From Microcebus murinus (lineage: Eukaryota > Chordata > Mammalia > Primates > Cheirogaleidae): a stretch of DNA of 64,000 nucleotides. Shown here in pieces: positions 62,166-64,000 of the stretch (position 1 is its first letter; every line of letters starts with the position of its first letter). The notes under the pieces were generated by a model. That model was not told where the DNA came from. It was given only the letters and a program-made list of their open reading frames with translations, and did no database searches. Where the stretch lies: NCBI RefSeq assembly GCF_040939455.1, contig NC_134117.1:62766501-62830500 (forward strand), written 5' to 3'. The translations under genes were made by a program, and so were the position numbers.

Positions 62166-62827
62166 AATGTATTTTCTGATATTCTCCACATAAAATTGAG
62201 TTTCAGGGTTACAAATAACCTTAAAGGCCCTCCAATTCAATTGCCATAGAATGCAGATCTCATTCTTAAGTCAAAACCTGTAGCCTCAGGCTTCATTCAC
62301 ATACTCATCTCTCACATATAATACTGTAATAGCCTCTTAAGTTTTCTTCGTTTTTCCATACTGCCATCGGTAAATCTCTCAATGACATTCATTATAGTTT
62401 GTTTACTGACCTTGCTATTTTCACATTTTCATTCCTTCTAAAGCTATAATGTTAGCCCTACTAATTTACATTCATCTCTCTTGTTGCCTACCCAAAGATA
62501 GAATATTTTCATGAAATAACTCTGATATTGTTGTAAGAGCCAAACTCTAGGATGTTTAGATTAGTGACAAAACCATCTTCTCTGGTTGACTATAGAATAA
62601 TATGTCTGTGTCAGTCTATGTCCAAGCTAGGAATTTGAAAAGAATAGGAAAACAAGGGCAAGGATCTCTGAAATAGATGTTCCATGACTGAAAGCATTCC
62701 AACCTATACATGGCAGGGGGTGACACAGTGGGGTAGAAAGAAATAAAGGAATAATGTGTATATGTATGTCCAATTTTCAAATGTGTTTTTTCACTGAAAA
62801 AATACAGTCTTCTGAATGCTACTTCTT
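62166..62827. other. Single-copy intergenic DNA
   Basis: No gene or confident repeat. Confidence 0.5.
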
Positions 62828-63600
62828 TATTAAATTATTATGGTAAAGTATAAAAACATAAAATTTACCATTTTCAGATTTATTCTTACATTTCTTCTAA
62901 TAATTTTGTAGTCTTTCCTCTTATTTTTAGGTATTTGGGCCATTTGAGATAACTAGTGTGGTGTTTAATAGGAGCCAACTTATTTGCATGTGGATATCAA
63001 GTTGTCCCAGAACCACTTGTCAAAGGGATACTACTTACTCCATTGTATGGTCTTGATATCCTTGAAAATCAACTGATCTTAGATATATGGAATTATATCT
63101 GGAAACATTGATTAGCATGTTTATTCTTATGACAATACCACACTGTTTGATGATAATAGCTGTGTAGTAGGATTTGAAATTGGGAAGTGTGAGTAGCCTA
63201 ATATTGTTCTTTCTCAATTTTTTTGTGTCTGCATTTGAGGTTCCTTGCAAACCCACATGAGTTTTAGAACCAGCCTTTCCATTTCTTAAAAAAAAAGGCT
63301 AATGAAATTTTGATGGGGGCTGCATTAAATCTGTGAATCACTTTGGAGAGTATTGCCATCTTTATAATATTAAGTCTTCCAATCTGTGAATGTGCAATGA
63401 TGTGCCATGAATTTAAAGTCATCTTTATTTTTTCCTGCAAAATTTTGTAGTTTTAAGTATATAAACCTTTTATATTTTTGTTGACTGTGTTCCAAATTAT
63501 TCTGTTCTTATGATGCTATTGTAAGTGAATTTTTTAAAATTTCGTTTTTGAATTTTTCATAGCTAGTGTATAAATATACAACTGATTTTTTCTACATAAA
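62828..63600 (-). mobile_element. Old L1M 3' UTR word and ORF2 fragment
   Basis: 'cataaaatttaccattttca' (L1M 3' UTR type) is followed by reverse-complement ORF2: 'ccagaaccacttgtcaaagg', 'ctccattgtatggtcttgat', 'aggatttgaaattgggaagt', 'gcattaaatctgtgaatcac' and 'tgccatctttataatattaa'. The minus frame 63256-63035 keeps a diverged ORF2-like stretch with stops outside it. Confidence 0.82.
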
Positions 63601-63604
63601 GATT

Positions 63605-64000
63605 TAATTTTTAGTATTTTTATTTTTAAAATTTATGATTGACATATAATAATCATAGATATTTATATGGTACAATGGGATGTTGTGTGTTGTATAATGA
63701 TCAAATCATGGAAATTAGCATACCCATTTCCTTAAACATTTATCATTACTTTGTGATGAGAACATTTAAAAATCCCTATTACACCTATTTTGTAGTGTAC
63801 AATACATTATTGTTAACTCTACTCACTCCATTATCAAATAGAACACCGGGACTTCTTCCTCATATCTCACTGTAGCTTTGTGCCCATTGACCTATCTCCC
63901 CTCATGCCCCACCCCCCTACATGCCTATCCTCTGGTAACCACTATTCTACTCTCTGCTTCTATGAGAACAGCTTTTTAGATTCCACACAAGTGAGATCAT
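63605..64000 (-). mobile_element. L1MA-like 3' UTR and 3' end, runs off the window
   Basis: 'attgacatataataatcata', 'ataatgatcaaatcatggaa', 'acccatttccttaaacattt', 'actttgtgatgagaacattt', 'gtaaccactattctactctc' and 'ttttagattccacacaagtg' are the reverse complement of an L1MA-type 3' region. The element continues beyond 64000. Confidence 0.85.

Overview
The window is a gene desert from a primate nuclear genome, most likely a strepsirrhine of the lemur type. Three points support this. (1) There are four Alu elements. The two youngest (26131-26469, 55892-56230) have the longer middle linker with an 'agaaattaattgg' segment that I associate with lemur Alus. (2) Four copies of one young L1 subfamily are present, one of them full length with both ORFs intact. 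(3) The older layer is the usual eutherian mix of L1M, MIR, MaLR LTRs, MER2/Tigger and MER5. Family names are from recognition by eye; no database was searched. I found no host protein-coding gene, exon series, tRNA, rRNA, CRISPR array or prokaryotic operon. The only supported protein genes are ORF1 and ORF2 of the young L1.

Layout. 1-7.5 kb: mostly single-copy AT-rich DNA with three MIR pieces, and a non-repetitive, motif-dense block at about 4.68-5.39 kb that is a candidate conserved non-coding element. 7.5-9.6 kb: a truncated L1 on the minus strand, then an old L1 3' end on the plus strand. 10-15.7 kb: a decayed L1M on the minus strand, broken up by MER2/Tigger DNA transposon pieces, an Alu, another L1 3' end and an MLT1-type LTR. 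15.7-19.3 kb: mostly unique, with a tiny 74-bp retro-insertion between 17-bp direct repeats. 19.3-29.5 kb: one ancient plus-strand L1M with a repeated 5' end, interrupted by a 5'-inverted (twin-primed) young L1 and by a complete MST-type MaLR provirus that itself carries a lemur-type Alu.

31.3-39.1 kb: a three-level nest. An old minus-strand L1 contains an intermediate plus-strand L1, which contains the full-length young L1 (31925-38475). The young L1 has a 15-bp perfect target-site duplication, a GC-rich 5' UTR with a YY1-like site, ORF1 (334 aa), ORF2 (1291 aa with every endonuclease, reverse transcriptase and Cys-domain key residue I checked), a G-rich 3' UTR and an A-tail. This is the biologically most active-looking object in the window. 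ORF1p would coat the L1 RNA. ORF2p would nick the target and reverse-transcribe the RNA. The same machinery would explain the Alu and truncated L1 insertions around it.

39-64 kb: an MLT1A-type LTR, a further young truncated L1, old L1 pieces in both directions around a 146-bp TTTC microsatellite, a GC-richer block of unknown origin (43.9-45.9 kb), single-copy DNA, MIR, MLT1 and MER5 copies, an L1 with a nested Alu, a 137-nt uninterrupted purine tract, a possible solitary LTR at 61.5-62.1 kb, and old minus-strand L1 sequence to the end. Boundaries of old repeats are approximate, usually within tens of bases.
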